DNA from: UBA964 sp031382085
Lineage (GTDB): Bacteria; Pseudomonadota; Gammaproteobacteria; Steroidobacterales; Steroidobacteraceae
Reading direction: 5' to 3'
NCBI GenBank assembly: GCA_031382085.1
Contig: JANMYM010000083.1
Coordinates: forward strand, 1 to 64,000
DNA length: 64,000 bases
Made by a program: the position numbers and the translations under genes. Each line of letters starts with the position of its first letter. The stretch's first letter is position 1. Positions 44,575 through 52,804 of the stretch are shown piece by piece. Under the pieces are notes generated by a model. That model was given only the letters and a program-made list of their open reading frames with translations. It ran no database searches and was not told the DNA's origin.

Positions 44575-44913
44575 ATGAAGCTTGTGACTGCCATTATCAA
44601 ACCGTTCAAACTTGATGACGTGCGTGCGGCGCTGTCTGAAATCGGCGTATCCGGCATGACCGTGACAGAAGTGAAGGGCTTTGGTCGGCAACGCGGCCAT
44701 ACCGAGCTTTATCGTGGCGCCGAATACGTGGTCGACTTTGTGCCGAAGACCCGCATCGAAGTCGCGGTGCGCAGCGACCTGGTCGACCAGGTGGTCGAAG
44801 CGGTTGTCAAGGCCGCCAAGACCGGCAAAGTCGGCGACGGGAAGATTTTCATCACCAACATTGATCGCGTGATCCGCATTCGTACTGGCGAGACTGACGA
44901 CGCGGCTTTGTAG
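44575..44913 (+). CDS. glnK: PII signal protein GlnK/GlnB
   Basis: The 112-residue protein is a standard PII: MKLVTAIIKPFKLDDVRAAL, the T-loop with Tyr51 (TELYRGAEYVVDF) that is uridylylated, and the C-loop KTGKVGDGKIFI plus IRTGETDDAAL end. PII reports 2-oxoglutarate, ATP/ADP and glutamine state to its partners. The next gene is an ammonium transporter, so this is the GlnK type that blocks AmtB when nitrogen is sufficient. Confidence 0.95.
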   Translation: MKLVTAIIKPFKLDDVRAALSEIGVSGMTVTEVKGFGRQRGHTELYRGAEYVVDFVPKTRIEVAVRSDLVDQVVEAVVKAAKTGKVGDGKIFITNIDRVIRIRTGETDDAAL

Positions 44914-44920
44914 AATTTTT

Positions 44921-44962
44921 TTGGCGCGCCAACCGCGGGTTGGCACCAACGACAGGGGTTGG
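44921..44962 (+). promoter_or_regulatory. Overlapping alternative hairpins before amtB
   Basis: Between glnK and amtB the bases CCAAC and GTTGG recur so that several hairpins exclude one another: 44921-44924 with 44929-44932; 44928-44934 with 44938-44944 (7 bp, loop 3); 44939-44942 with 44947-44950; and 44946-44950 with 44958-44962. The last one puts the AGGGG ribosome site (44954-44958) of amtB mostly in its loop. The array looks like a translational switch but may only be an intercistronic stem. Confidence 0.45.
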
Positions 44963-44966
44963 TTTC

Positions 44967-46193
44967 ATGTCTTTGAACACGGGGGACAGCGCTTGGCTGC
45001 TGACAGCTACGGCGCTGGTGCTGTTTATGACTTTGCCGGGGCTGGCGCTTTTCTATGCCGGCCTGGTGCGCAGCAAGAACGTGCTGTCGCTGCTCATGCA
45101 GTGTTTCGCAATCACCGGCGTCTGTTCATTGCTGTGGTTTGCCTGCGGCTATTCAATTGCGTTTGGCGACGGCGGCGCTGCTAACAGCTGGTGGGGGGGG
45201 TTCGGCAAGGCTTTTCTGCTCGGTGTTGGGCGCGACGCAATGACCGGATCGATTCCGGAAGCTCTGTTTTTCATGTTTCAGCTGACCTTCGCGGTTATCA
45301 CGCCGGCGCTGGTCATCGGCGCGTTCGCCGAGCGCATGCGCTTCGCCACGGTGCTGTGGTTCAGCGCCGGCTGGCTGCTGCTGGTGTATGCGCCTGTTGC
45401 CCATTGGATCTGGGGTGGCGGCTGGCTGGCGAAGCTGGGTGTCATGGATTTTGCCGGCGGCATTGTCGTGCACGTCAATGCCGGCGTGGCGGCGCTGGTC
45501 TGCGCGTTAGTGTTAGGCCGGCGGCGCGGCTTCCCACAGGTGGCGATGCCGCCGCACAGTCTGCCCATCACGGCCTGCGGCGCCGGCATGCTCTGGGTCG
45601 GCTGGTTCGGATTCAATGCGGGCAGTGCGCTGGCGGCCAATGGCTCGGCCGCGATGGCAATGCTGACGACCCACCTCGGCGCGTCCTCGGGCGCCCTGGC
45701 GTGGATGTTTGTCGAATGGCGCCGCTACGGCAAGCCCTCGATGTTAGGCATCATGACCGGCATGGTGGCGGGCCTCGGCACTATCACACCGGCGTCAGGT
45801 TTTGTCGGACCAGCGGGCGCCGTCGCCATTGGTCTTGCCGCCGGAGTGGTGTGTTTTACCGCCACACAGGTTCTCAAGCGCAGTCTCAACATCGATGACT
45901 CGCTGGACGTGTCGCCGGTACACGGTGTCGGCGGCGTGATCGGCACCCTGTTGACCGGCGTGTTCGCGGCAGTATCGTTAGGGGGCGCGGGATTCAGCAA
46001 GGCGGATCACAGCATTGCGCAACAAGTGGGCGTGCAGGCCCTGGGCATCGGCGCAACGATGCTGTGGTGCGGCACTGTAACCTGGTTGCTGCTCAAGGTA
46101 TTGCAGGCGACCGTGGGCCTGCGCGTCAGCGAAGAACAGGAGTCCGAAGGCCTCGATCTTGCCTCGCACGGCGAGCGTGGTTATAGCGGCTAG
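44967..46193 (+). CDS. amtB: Ammonium transporter AmtB
   Basis: The 408-residue protein has about 11 hydrophobic segments and the Amt signatures: DSAWLLTATALVLFMTLPGLALFYAGLVRSKN, DFAGGIVVHVNAGVAALVCAL with the first pore His, and DDSLDVSPVHGVGGVIGTLLTG with the second. No signal peptide. It moves ammonium as NH3 plus H+ or NH4+; GlnK encoded just upstream would regulate it. Start at 44967 has AGGGG eight bases before it. A second, longer Amt with a signal peptide is at 59766-61139. Confidence 0.94.
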   Translation: MSLNTGDSAWLLTATALVLFMTLPGLALFYAGLVRSKNVLSLLMQCFAITGVCSLLWFACGYSIAFGDGGAANSWWGGFGKAFLLGVGRDAMTGSIPEALFFMFQLTFAVITPALVIGAFAERMRFATVLWFSAGWLLLVYAPVAHWIWGGGWLAKLGVMDFAGGIVVHVNAGVAALVCALVLGRRRGFPQVAMPPHSLPITACGAGMLWVGWFGFNAGSALAANGSAAMAMLTTHLGASSGALAWMFVEWRRYGKPSMLGIMTGMVAGLGTITPASGFVGPAGAVAIGLAAGVVCFTATQVLKRSLNIDDSLDVSPVHGVGGVIGTLLTGVFAAVSLGGAGFSKADHSIAQQVGVQALGIGATMLWCGTVTWLLLKVLQATVGLRVSEEQESEGLDLASHGERGYSG

Positions 46194-46247
46194 TCACAAG
46201 CGCAATAAATTCTGCGATCGACCGGATACGAAAAATCCGGCAACGGT

Positions 46248-46276
46248 AACGGCGCCACGCGGCGCCGTTGCTTTTT
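46248..46276 (+). terminator. Rho-independent terminator of glnK-amtB
   Basis: AACGGCGCC (46248-46256) pairs perfectly with GGCGCCGTT (46261-46269) across a 4-base loop, and five T residues follow after GC. It isolates the glnK-amtB transcript from the exporter cassette downstream. Confidence 0.88.
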
Positions 46277-46396
46277 GTTCCTGGCAATATCCACCGCATT
46301 TGTTAGATAACGGCCCATCCGTCTTTTCATCGCTGAACGCGTATTGCAGCATTACGATTGAAAAACCATTCTGCTAACAAAGATAAGGAATCTGCC
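46277..46396 (+). promoter_or_regulatory. Leader region of the candidate microcin cassette
   Basis: This 120-bp gap holds no gene. A TTGCAG (46344-46349) with 17 bases to CATTCT (46367-46372) is a weak -35/-10 candidate. GTTAG at 46302 and CTAAC at 46374 flank it. AAGGAA before the ATG at 46397 is the ribosome site of the precursor. Confidence 0.35.
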
Positions 46397-46558
46397 ATGA
46401 TTGAATTGACGCAAACAGACATCGCGAAGGTCGATGGTGCGGCTGCCTGCCAGGAGGCGTGCGGCGCGCCCTATTCGCCCGAGGTCGAACCGTTGAGAGT
46501 CTATGAATTTCCGCTGCTGCCGTGCGGCGACGGCTTCGCGCCGTCCAACGCCCAGTAG
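46397..46558 (+). CDS. Candidate microcin/bacteriocin precursor peptide
   Basis: The 53-residue peptide begins MIELTQTDIAKVDGA, which fits the double-glycine leader pattern of class II bacteriocins and microcin V (hydrophobic L4, I9, V12 and a small pair before the cut, here Gly14-Ala15). Cutting there would leave a 38-residue, acidic, Pro-rich core with three Cys (positions 18, 22 and 43) and a CxxxC. It is followed by an HlyD-like adaptor and a C39-peptidase ABC exporter, the machinery that removes such leaders. ATG 46397 is chosen because AAGGAA lies six bases before it. No immunity or modification gene is visible. The product is inferred; a signalling peptide is an alternative. Confidence 0.75.
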   Translation: MIELTQTDIAKVDGAAACQEACGAPYSPEVEPLRVYEFPLLPCGDGFAPSNAQ

Positions 46559-46592
46559 CCGACACCCAGTAGCCGACACCCAGTAGCCGACA
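46551..46592. repeat. Three perfect 14-bp tandem repeats
   Basis: CCCAGTAGCCGACA is repeated three times without a change (46551-46564, 46565-46578, 46579-46592). The first copy contains the TAG stop of the precursor gene and the last ends two bases before the TTG start of the HlyD-like gene, which is in the same frame as the precursor. Copy-number change would alter spacing by 14 bp. Confidence 0.95.
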
Positions 46593-46594
46593 AA

Positions 46595-47857
46595 TTGACT
46601 GACAGTCTGTTTCGCCCCGAGGCTATCGAGGCCGGGCGCGGCGCGCAGCTGGGCAGCATCCTGCGTGATCAGCCGCTCACGTTGCGCCTGCTGACGGTCG
46701 CCGCGGTGCTCAGCGCAATGGCGCTGGTATTTTTTCTCGCGCAGGGCAGTTACACGCGGCGCACCCGCGTGATCGGGCAATTGACGCCCCGCAACGGCGT
46801 CGCGACAGCCCTGGCACCGTTGTCCGGAGTGGTCGTGCAGGTGCCGGTGGTGGAGGGCGCGCGCGTCGCGCCGGGCGCGTTGTTAGCATTGATACGGGTT
46901 CCCGGCGCATCGGGCGCGGGCGATAAAGTCGAGGCACTGCGCGCCAATCTGTCACGGCGCCGTACCGAACTCCTGCATGGACGCACTTTTGCCGCGGAGC
47001 GATGCATGCTGCGCCGCCGCGGACTGGCAGCGCAACTGCGCCAGACGCTGGAGGAACTGGCCATCGCCGACGCCGAACTTGAAACGCGCCAGGCGCAATT
47101 GCACCTCAGCAACGACACGCTCGCGCAGTGGCGGGCGCTCGAGCAGCAGCACTTTGTCAGCACACTGCAGCTCAGGCAGCAACAGGCGGCCGCTCTGGCC
47201 CAGCAGGCGGAACTGCAGGCACTGCAGCGGCAGCGAACCGCGGTGGCGCGCAGCCTGGTGCAGATCCGGCAGTCGCTCGCCGAGTGGCCGGCCGAACAAC
47301 AGGCGGCCATCGAACCCTTTGACCGCGAACTGGCCGCAATCGAACGGCAGCGCATTGACTTTGAATCGACGCATGAGTCGGCGATCACGGCCCAGGTGCC
47401 AGGCACGGTCACCTCGATACTCGTCAAGGCTGGCGAATCAGTGCAGGCGGGGCAGCAGTTGCTCAGTGTCCTGCCGGCCAACCCGGAGCTGCAGGCTGAA
47501 TTGCTGCTGCCCAGCCGCGCTATCGGGTTTGTCAGGCCAGGCGCTACCGTGCAACTACGCTACCAGGCTTTTCCGTACCAGAAATTCGGTCACCATCGGG
47601 GGCTGGTCCGGCAGGTCAGCCGCAACACCCTGGACCCAGCGCAGGCGCGCGCGCTGTTAGGCGGACTGGCAATCAACGAGCCTTTTTACCGCGTAACCGT
47701 CGAGCTAACAAGCCAGTTCATTGGTGCCTATGGCCGCGCGGAGCCGCTCAAGCCCGGCATGCTGCTGGAGGCGGACATCACCAGCGACCGGCGCAGCCTG
47801 ATCGAGTGGCTGTTCGAGCCCTGGCACGCGCTGCAGTCGCCGCTGTCCGGCCGCTGA
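46595..47857 (+). CDS. HlyD/CvaA-like membrane fusion protein
   Basis: The 420-residue reading starts at TTG 46595; N-terminal SLFRPEAIEAG is characteristic of CvaA-type adaptors of peptide exporters. A transmembrane helix (LLTVAAVLSAMALVFFLAQG, about 30-50) is followed by a lipoyl half (ALAPLSGVVVQVPVVEGARV), a long coiled coil rich in Gln, Leu and Ala (about 105-240), a second lipoyl half (AQVPGTVTSILVKAGESVQAGQQLL) and a beta-barrel. It would span the periplasm between the ABC exporter and an outer-membrane TolC, which is not encoded here. Confidence 0.88.
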   Translation: MTDSLFRPEAIEAGRGAQLGSILRDQPLTLRLLTVAAVLSAMALVFFLAQGSYTRRTRVIGQLTPRNGVATALAPLSGVVVQVPVVEGARVAPGALLALIRVPGASGAGDKVEALRANLSRRRTELLHGRTFAAERCMLRRRGLAAQLRQTLEELAIADAELETRQAQLHLSNDTLAQWRALEQQHFVSTLQLRQQQAAALAQQAELQALQRQRTAVARSLVQIRQSLAEWPAEQQAAIEPFDRELAAIERQRIDFESTHESAITAQVPGTVTSILVKAGESVQAGQQLLSVLPANPELQAELLLPSRAIGFVRPGATVQLRYQAFPYQKFGHHRGLVRQVSRNTLDPAQARALLGGLAINEPFYRVTVELTSQFIGAYGRAEPLKPGMLLEADITSDRRSLIEWLFEPWHALQSPLSGR

Positions 47858-47866
47858 GTCCCGCCC

Positions 47867-49981
47867 ATGTCCAACTCGTGTCCGACGATACTGCAATCGG
47901 AGGCGGCCGAATGCGGGCTCGCCTGCCTCGCCATGGTTGCCACGACTAACGGCCACGCCATCACGCTGCCGGAGATGCGGCGGCGATTCTCCCTGTCGCT
48001 GAAAGGGGCGCGGCTCAGCCAGCTGATCGACATCGCAGCGCAACTTGGTCTGCGTGCCCGGCCGCTGCGTCTTGATCTGGCCCAGCTTGCGAACCTGCGC
48101 CTGCCGTGCCTGTTGCACTGGGATCTCAATCACTTTGTCGTGCTCAGCAGTGTGCGCAAGCGCTCGGTGCACATCCTGGATCCCGCGTTCGGTCGCCGGC
48201 AAATGGCATTCGCGGAGGTGTCGCCGCATTTTACCGGCGTCGCGCTCGAACTGGTCCCGGACCTGGGATTCCAGAAACGGCGAGCGGCGCCGGCCCTGCG
48301 TCTGCGGGATCTGACCCGGGGCACCCGGGGCATGTGGTCCGCAGTGGCCCAGATTCTCGCACTGTCGCTGGTGCTGCAGATTTTTCTGGTGCTCGCGCCG
48401 TTCTTCATGCAATGGGTCGTGGACCAAGTGCTGGTGGCAGCCGACCGCGACCTGCTCACGGTGTTAGGTCTCGGCTTCGGGCTTGCGCTGTTGCTGCAAA
48501 CCGGTATCGGGCTGCTGCGCGGCTGGGCCGTCTTGCAACTATCGGCGCAGCTGGGTTTACAGTGGCATGGCAATCTGGTCGCCCACCTGCTGCGGCTGCC
48601 ACTGGATTTTTTCGAGAAGCGCCATCTGGGCGACATCACCTCGCGTCTCGGGTCGCTGCAGACCATCCAGAAAACCCTGACCACCGGCCTGGTTGAAACC
48701 CTGATCGACGGGCTGATGGCCGTGCTGACGTTGGCACTGATGTTAGCTTACAGCGCCAGGCTGGCGGCCCTCACGCTTGCGGTTGTCAGCATCTATCTCG
48801 CTGTGCGGCTGCTTTTGTATCGGCGCGCCCGCGACGGCACGGAACAGCAACTTGCCGCTGCAGCGCGGCAACAGGGCCATCTGCTGGAAACCCTGCGCGG
48901 CATCCAGAGCCTGAAAGTGGCGGGTCGCGAGGCATTGCGCCGCGCCGGCTACGAAAATCTGCTGGTCCGGACGGTCAATCAGGATCTCAGGCTCGGGCGC
49001 CTGGGTCTCGGCTTCAGCACCGCGAGCCAGTGTCTCTTTGGGCTGGAACGCATCGCGGTCATCTGGCTGGGTGCCCAGCTGGCGCTGTCGAATGCATTCT
49101 CCGTGGGCATGCTGATCGCGTACCTGGCCTACAAGGACCAGTTTGCGATGCGCGTCAGCAATCTCATCGACAAGGGCATGGACCTGCGCATGCTGCGCCT
49201 GCATGCCGAGCGGCTGGCGGACATTGTGCTTGCCGAGGCCGAGTCCGATCCGGGCGATGAGTCCCGCAGGCCGGCGCTCGCATCCGATATCGCTGTAGTG
49301 CAGCTCGCCTTTCGCTATGGCGACGGCGAACCCTGGATTTTGCAGGACTGCAGTTTTTCGGTTCGCGCCGGCGAGTCGGTGGCCATCGTCGGAGCTTCGG
49401 GTTGTGGCAAAAGCACGCTGTTGAAGATTTTGTTAGGTTTGCTGCCCGCGAGCCGTGGCAACATCCGTTTTGGCGGCGAGGACTTGACCCGGACAGGCGC
49501 GCGCCAGGTGCGCGGCATGGTTGGCGCAGTGCTGCAGGATGATCAACTGTTTGCGGGCAGCATCGCCGACAACATCAGTTTTTTCGATCCCGACTCCATG
49601 CCGGCACGCATCGAAGCGGCCGCCCGGCTCGCGGCGGTGCACGACGACATCGTCGCCATGCCCATGGGCTACGGCAGCCTGATCGGCGACATGGGCAGCG
49701 CCCTCTCGGGCGGCCAGAAACAACGCATTTTGTTAGCTCGGGCGCTTTACCGCCAACCGAAAATCCTGCTGCTGGATGAGGCGACCAGCCATCTCGACGT
49801 GGCGCGCGAGCGCCAGGTCAACAACGCCGTGCGCGCTCTTCGGCTAACACGCATCATCATCGCTCACCGGCCGGAAACCATCGCCAGCGCGGATCGGGTG
49901 CTGGTGCTGGACGCCGGAACGGTTCGCGCAGCTGTGGCAGGCGGGCACAGCCGCCACGCGGGGCCTGGAAGCGGGCAGTAA
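47867..49981 (+). CDS. Peptidase-C39 ABC exporter (CvaB/bacteriocin type)
   Basis: The 704-residue protein has three parts. The C39 peptidase (about 1-130) shows Gln10, Cys16 in SEAAECGLACLAMV, His89 in LNHFVVL and Asp105 in ILDPAFG, the full catalytic set for cutting after Gly-Gly/Gly-Ala. The membrane part (about 155-430) has six segments. The ATPase carries GASGCGKST, LSGGQKQR, ILLLDEATSHLD and IIAHRPETI. It lies nine bases after the HlyD-like gene. The final 18 residues after VLDAGT do not look like the family end, but the +1 frame does (RFAQLWQAG), suggesting a small terminal frameshift that leaves the core intact. Confidence 0.9.
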   Translation: MSNSCPTILQSEAAECGLACLAMVATTNGHAITLPEMRRRFSLSLKGARLSQLIDIAAQLGLRARPLRLDLAQLANLRLPCLLHWDLNHFVVLSSVRKRSVHILDPAFGRRQMAFAEVSPHFTGVALELVPDLGFQKRRAAPALRLRDLTRGTRGMWSAVAQILALSLVLQIFLVLAPFFMQWVVDQVLVAADRDLLTVLGLGFGLALLLQTGIGLLRGWAVLQLSAQLGLQWHGNLVAHLLRLPLDFFEKRHLGDITSRLGSLQTIQKTLTTGLVETLIDGLMAVLTLALMLAYSARLAALTLAVVSIYLAVRLLLYRRARDGTEQQLAAAARQQGHLLETLRGIQSLKVAGREALRRAGYENLLVRTVNQDLRLGRLGLGFSTASQCLFGLERIAVIWLGAQLALSNAFSVGMLIAYLAYKDQFAMRVSNLIDKGMDLRMLRLHAERLADIVLAEAESDPGDESRRPALASDIAVVQLAFRYGDGEPWILQDCSFSVRAGESVAIVGASGCGKSTLLKILLGLLPASRGNIRFGGEDLTRTGARQVRGMVGAVLQDDQLFAGSIADNISFFDPDSMPARIEAAARLAAVHDDIVAMPMGYGSLIGDMGSALSGGQKQRILLARALYRQPKILLLDEATSHLDVARERQVNNAVRALRLTRIIIAHRPETIASADRVLVLDAGTVRAAVAGGHSRHAGPGSGQ

Positions 49982-50125
49982 CCTGCCAAACCTGTCATCA
50001 GAGGCGCCTTCTTTTGGTTTCATGCCAGTTCTCCTCAACCAGCCGTCGGGTTCAAAGGTCACCGAGCGGGTTTCAGCTGTCTCTACTTGGGAATACGCAT
50101 AGAATAGGTGGCAGGAGACCCAATC

Positions 50126-50650
50126 ATGCGTTATCTTTTTATTGCAGCCATTCTGTTAGCTTTTTCTGCGCCGCCAACCCATGCGCAGGACCCGAAGCCG
50201 GCCATCCATTGCCCGGGCAGCCAGAAAAATCTTCAGACCTATCTGAAAATCCACGACATCCTGTTCATGCAGCGTGATGCCAGCCGCGTTGCCGAGTTCT
50301 ATGGGCCGGAGATCATTTCGCACAACGTGGATTCCGGTGGCGGTTCGGTTCGCAAGGTTACCCCCGAGCAGATGGGCGCGATGTGGACGGCTTCCAAACG
50401 CAACAACCCGGAGCGGCGACTGGTCGATGACCTGATCCTCTGTTCCGGCGACTACGTCATCGTGCGCACCAGCGTCCACGCGCAGGACAATGTCGGCGTG
50501 GCGGGAAACCCGCCAACGCACAAGCCCTACGTGATCAGCGGCATTGACATCTATCGTTTTGAAAAAGGCAAAGTCGTTGAACGCTGGGGGAATGCCGACC
50601 TGATGAGCATGATTCAGCAACTGGGATTCACGGTCGTACCCAAGCCTTGA
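50126..50650 (+). CDS. Exported SnoaL-like (NTF2-fold) protein
   Basis: The 174-residue protein has an AGGAG site and a Sec signal (MRYLFIAAILLAFSAPPTHAQ). The mature part fits the SnoaL/ester-cyclase fold: a helix with FMQRDASRVAEFYGPEIISHN, MWTASKRNNPERRLVDDLILCSGDYVIVR and a last strand IDIYRFEKGKVVERWGNAD. Known SnoaL proteins cyclise polyketides, but many of this fold bind other ligands. It follows the exporter by 145 bases and I see no link to it. It is not an obvious immunity protein. Confidence 0.8.
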   Translation: MRYLFIAAILLAFSAPPTHAQDPKPAIHCPGSQKNLQTYLKIHDILFMQRDASRVAEFYGPEIISHNVDSGGGSVRKVTPEQMGAMWTASKRNNPERRLVDDLILCSGDYVIVRTSVHAQDNVGVAGNPPTHKPYVISGIDIYRFEKGKVVERWGNADLMSMIQQLGFTVVPKP

Positions 50651-50652
50651 AC

Positions 50653-51639
50653 ATGTTAGCTGACAAAACACAGGCAATTCGCATCCACCAGACCGGTGGA
50701 CCGGAAGTCATGCGTTTCGAGGAAATTGATCTCGCGCCGCCGGGGCCCGGCGAAGTGCGGCTGCGGCATACCGCCATCGGCTTGAATTTCATCGACATTT
50801 ACGGGCGGACCGGGCTATACGCGATGCCACTGCCGGGCGTGTTAGGTCGCGAGGCGGCCGGCGTGGTCGAGGCGCTGGGCCCGAAAGTCAGGGGCCTGCG
50901 CAAAGGCGATCGCGTCGCCTACGTGGACTCAAAACCGGGCAGCTACTGCACGCGGCGTAATGTCGCCGCCGGCCTGTTGGTCAAACTGCCGCGCGGCATC
51001 AGCGATGAAACCGCCGCCGCGGTGATGCTGAAAGGCCTGACTGCGCACTACCTGCTGCGCCGGACTTACCGTGTGCAACGCGGCGACTGGATCGTCGTGC
51101 ACGCAGCGGCCGGCGGCGTGGGGCTGTTGCTGACGCAATGGGGCCGTTTGCTCGGCGCCAAAGTTATCGGCGTCGTTGGCAGCGAGGCCAAGGCGGCGCT
51201 CGCCAAGGCACACGGCTGCCATCGGGTGCTGATCGCCGGTGGGGCGCCGCTGGCGCCGCAAATCCGCGCGCTCACCAGGGGCGCTGGCGCGGCGGTGGTC
51301 TACGACTCGGTCGGCAAGGACACGTTCATGGATTCGCTCGACAGCGTCCGCCCGTTAGGCATGGTCGTCAGTTATGGCAACGCCTCGGGACCGCCGCCGG
51401 CGATCTCGCCGTTGGAGCTGTCGAAGCGCGGCTCGCTGTTTCTGACCCGCCCAAGCCTGTTCGATTACATCGGGCAACCAGGCGCGCTGACAGCAGCGGC
51501 GCGGGAAATGTTTCGCGTGCTGGCTTCGCGCAAAGTCAAGGTGCGCGTCGGTCAGCGCTATGCGCTCAAGGACGCGGCGCAGGCGCATCGCGACCTGGAA
51601 GCGCGTCGCACCACCGGCGCGACGGTGCTGCTGCCGTAA
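50653..51639 (+). CDS. qor: Quinone oxidoreductase (Qor/zeta-crystallin type MDR)
   Basis: The 328-residue protein belongs to the medium-chain dehydrogenases without zinc: GPEVMRFEEIDLAPPGPGEV, FIDIYGRTGLY, PLPGVLGREAAGVVEALG, and the nucleotide loop HAAAGGVGLLLTQWGRLLGAK. It is likely to reduce quinones with NADPH. ATG 50653 is preferred over TTG 50647. It starts two bases after the SnoaL-like gene, so the two may be one transcript. Confidence 0.9.
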   Translation: MLADKTQAIRIHQTGGPEVMRFEEIDLAPPGPGEVRLRHTAIGLNFIDIYGRTGLYAMPLPGVLGREAAGVVEALGPKVRGLRKGDRVAYVDSKPGSYCTRRNVAAGLLVKLPRGISDETAAAVMLKGLTAHYLLRRTYRVQRGDWIVVHAAAGGVGLLLTQWGRLLGAKVIGVVGSEAKAALAKAHGCHRVLIAGGAPLAPQIRALTRGAGAAVVYDSVGKDTFMDSLDSVRPLGMVVSYGNASGPPPAISPLELSKRGSLFLTRPSLFDYIGQPGALTAAAREMFRVLASRKVKVRVGQRYALKDAAQAHRDLEARRTTGATVLLP

Positions 51640-51651
51640 TAGGCGCTGCGC

Positions 51652-52779
51652 TCAGGGGAATTCGACGATCTGCCGTACCGTCTCGCCGCTGGCGAGCCGG
51701 TCGAAGCCGGCGTTGATGTCGTTCAGCGTCAAGCGTTCGGCTAACAAACGATCCACCGGCAGTTTGCCCTGCTGGAAATACTGGATGTAGAGCGGGATGT
51801 CGCGGCTCGGCACGCAGCTGCCGAGGTAGGAGCCCTTGAGCGTGCGCTCCTCCGCGACAATGCTGAGGTGGCCGACGCTGAACTTGGCCTCCGGATGCGA
51901 CAGTCCGGCTGTGACCGTGGTCCCGCCGCGTCGCGTAATGTGCCAGGCCGTTTCGAGCGCTCGCACCGATCCCGCCATTTCGAAGCTGAACTCGAGCCCG
52001 CCCTTGCTGTCCTCGCGAATCTTTGCCACCACGTCCGGATCGGCGGCGTTGTAGCAGCGCGTCGCGCCGAGCTCGCGGGCGAGCGCCAGCTTTTTGTCCG
52101 ACAAATCCACGGCGACAATGTCGCGCGCCTCTCGCAACCGGGTGCCTAACAAGGCGGCCAGGCCCACGCCGCCGAGACCCAGCACGGCGACGCTGGCGCC
52201 ACGCGGCAGCGCCGCGGTGTTGAGCACAGCACCGGTGCCGGTCATCACCGCGCACCCGAACACCGCCGCCTGCGCGAAGGAAACGCTCCGATCGATGCGC
52301 ACCAGGGATTCCTGTGCGATGACCGCGTACTCGGCAAAGCAGGACACGCCGAGATGGTGATTGACAGCGGCGCCGGCGCGTTGCAGCCGGCGCGCACCCG
52401 ACAGCAGCGTGCCGGCCGAGTTGGCAGCGAATCCCGGTTCGCACAGCGCGGGCCGCGCGTCGCGGCACGGCCCACAGTGGCCGCAACTCGGAACAAACGC
52501 CGTCACGACGTGATCGCCCGCGACGAGACCTTGCACGCCGCTGCCGAGTTCCACCACTTCACCGGCGCCTTCGTGACCGAGGACCATGGGCATGGGTCGC
52601 GGCCGGTTGCCGTCGATGACCGACAGGTCGGAGTGGCACAAACCGGCGGCACGTACGCGCACCAAGACTTCGCCAGGTCCCGGCGGCGCAAGCTCGACCT
52701 CCACGATCTCCAGCGGCCGCGAGTTCGCATAGGGTGTCGGGGCTTGCATCGCAGTCAGTAGGGCGGCGCGGGTTTTCAT
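51652..52779 (-). CDS. Zinc alcohol dehydrogenase (class III-like MDR)
   Basis: The 375-residue protein has catalytic zinc ligands in AGLCHSDLSV and VLGHEGAGEV, the structural zinc loop PSCGHCGPCRDARPALCEPG, and the NAD loop VAVLGLGGVGLAALLG with Asp of VAVDLSDKKLALA. It resembles the aryl/long-chain alcohol dehydrogenase branch; substrate is not indicated. It is convergent with qor and divergent from the thioesterase gene, with 25 bases between starts. Confidence 0.9.
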   Translation of the reverse strand: MKTRAALLTAMQAPTPYANSRPLEIVEVELAPPGPGEVLVRVRAAGLCHSDLSVIDGNRPRPMPMVLGHEGAGEVVELGSGVQGLVAGDHVVTAFVPSCGHCGPCRDARPALCEPGFAANSAGTLLSGARRLQRAGAAVNHHLGVSCFAEYAVIAQESLVRIDRSVSFAQAAVFGCAVMTGTGAVLNTAALPRGASVAVLGLGGVGLAALLGTRLREARDIVAVDLSDKKLALARELGATRCYNAADPDVVAKIREDSKGGLEFSFEMAGSVRALETAWHITRRGGTTVTAGLSHPEAKFSVGHLSIVAEERTLKGSYLGSCVPSRDIPLYIQYFQQGKLPVDRLLAERLTLNDINAGFDRLASGETVRQIVEFP

Positions 52780-52804
52780 GGCGTAAAAATGTCAGAATCC
52801 GCGC

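Noticed and set aside
46358..46396. TTG start that would add 13 residues to the microcin precursor
   Set aside because: The ATG at 46397 has AAGGAA at the right distance and yields a standard double-glycine leader.
49844..50062. 72-codon minus-strand ORF across the exporter end
   Set aside because: No ribosome site, no domain, mostly antisense to the exporter; considered as an immunity gene but unsupported.
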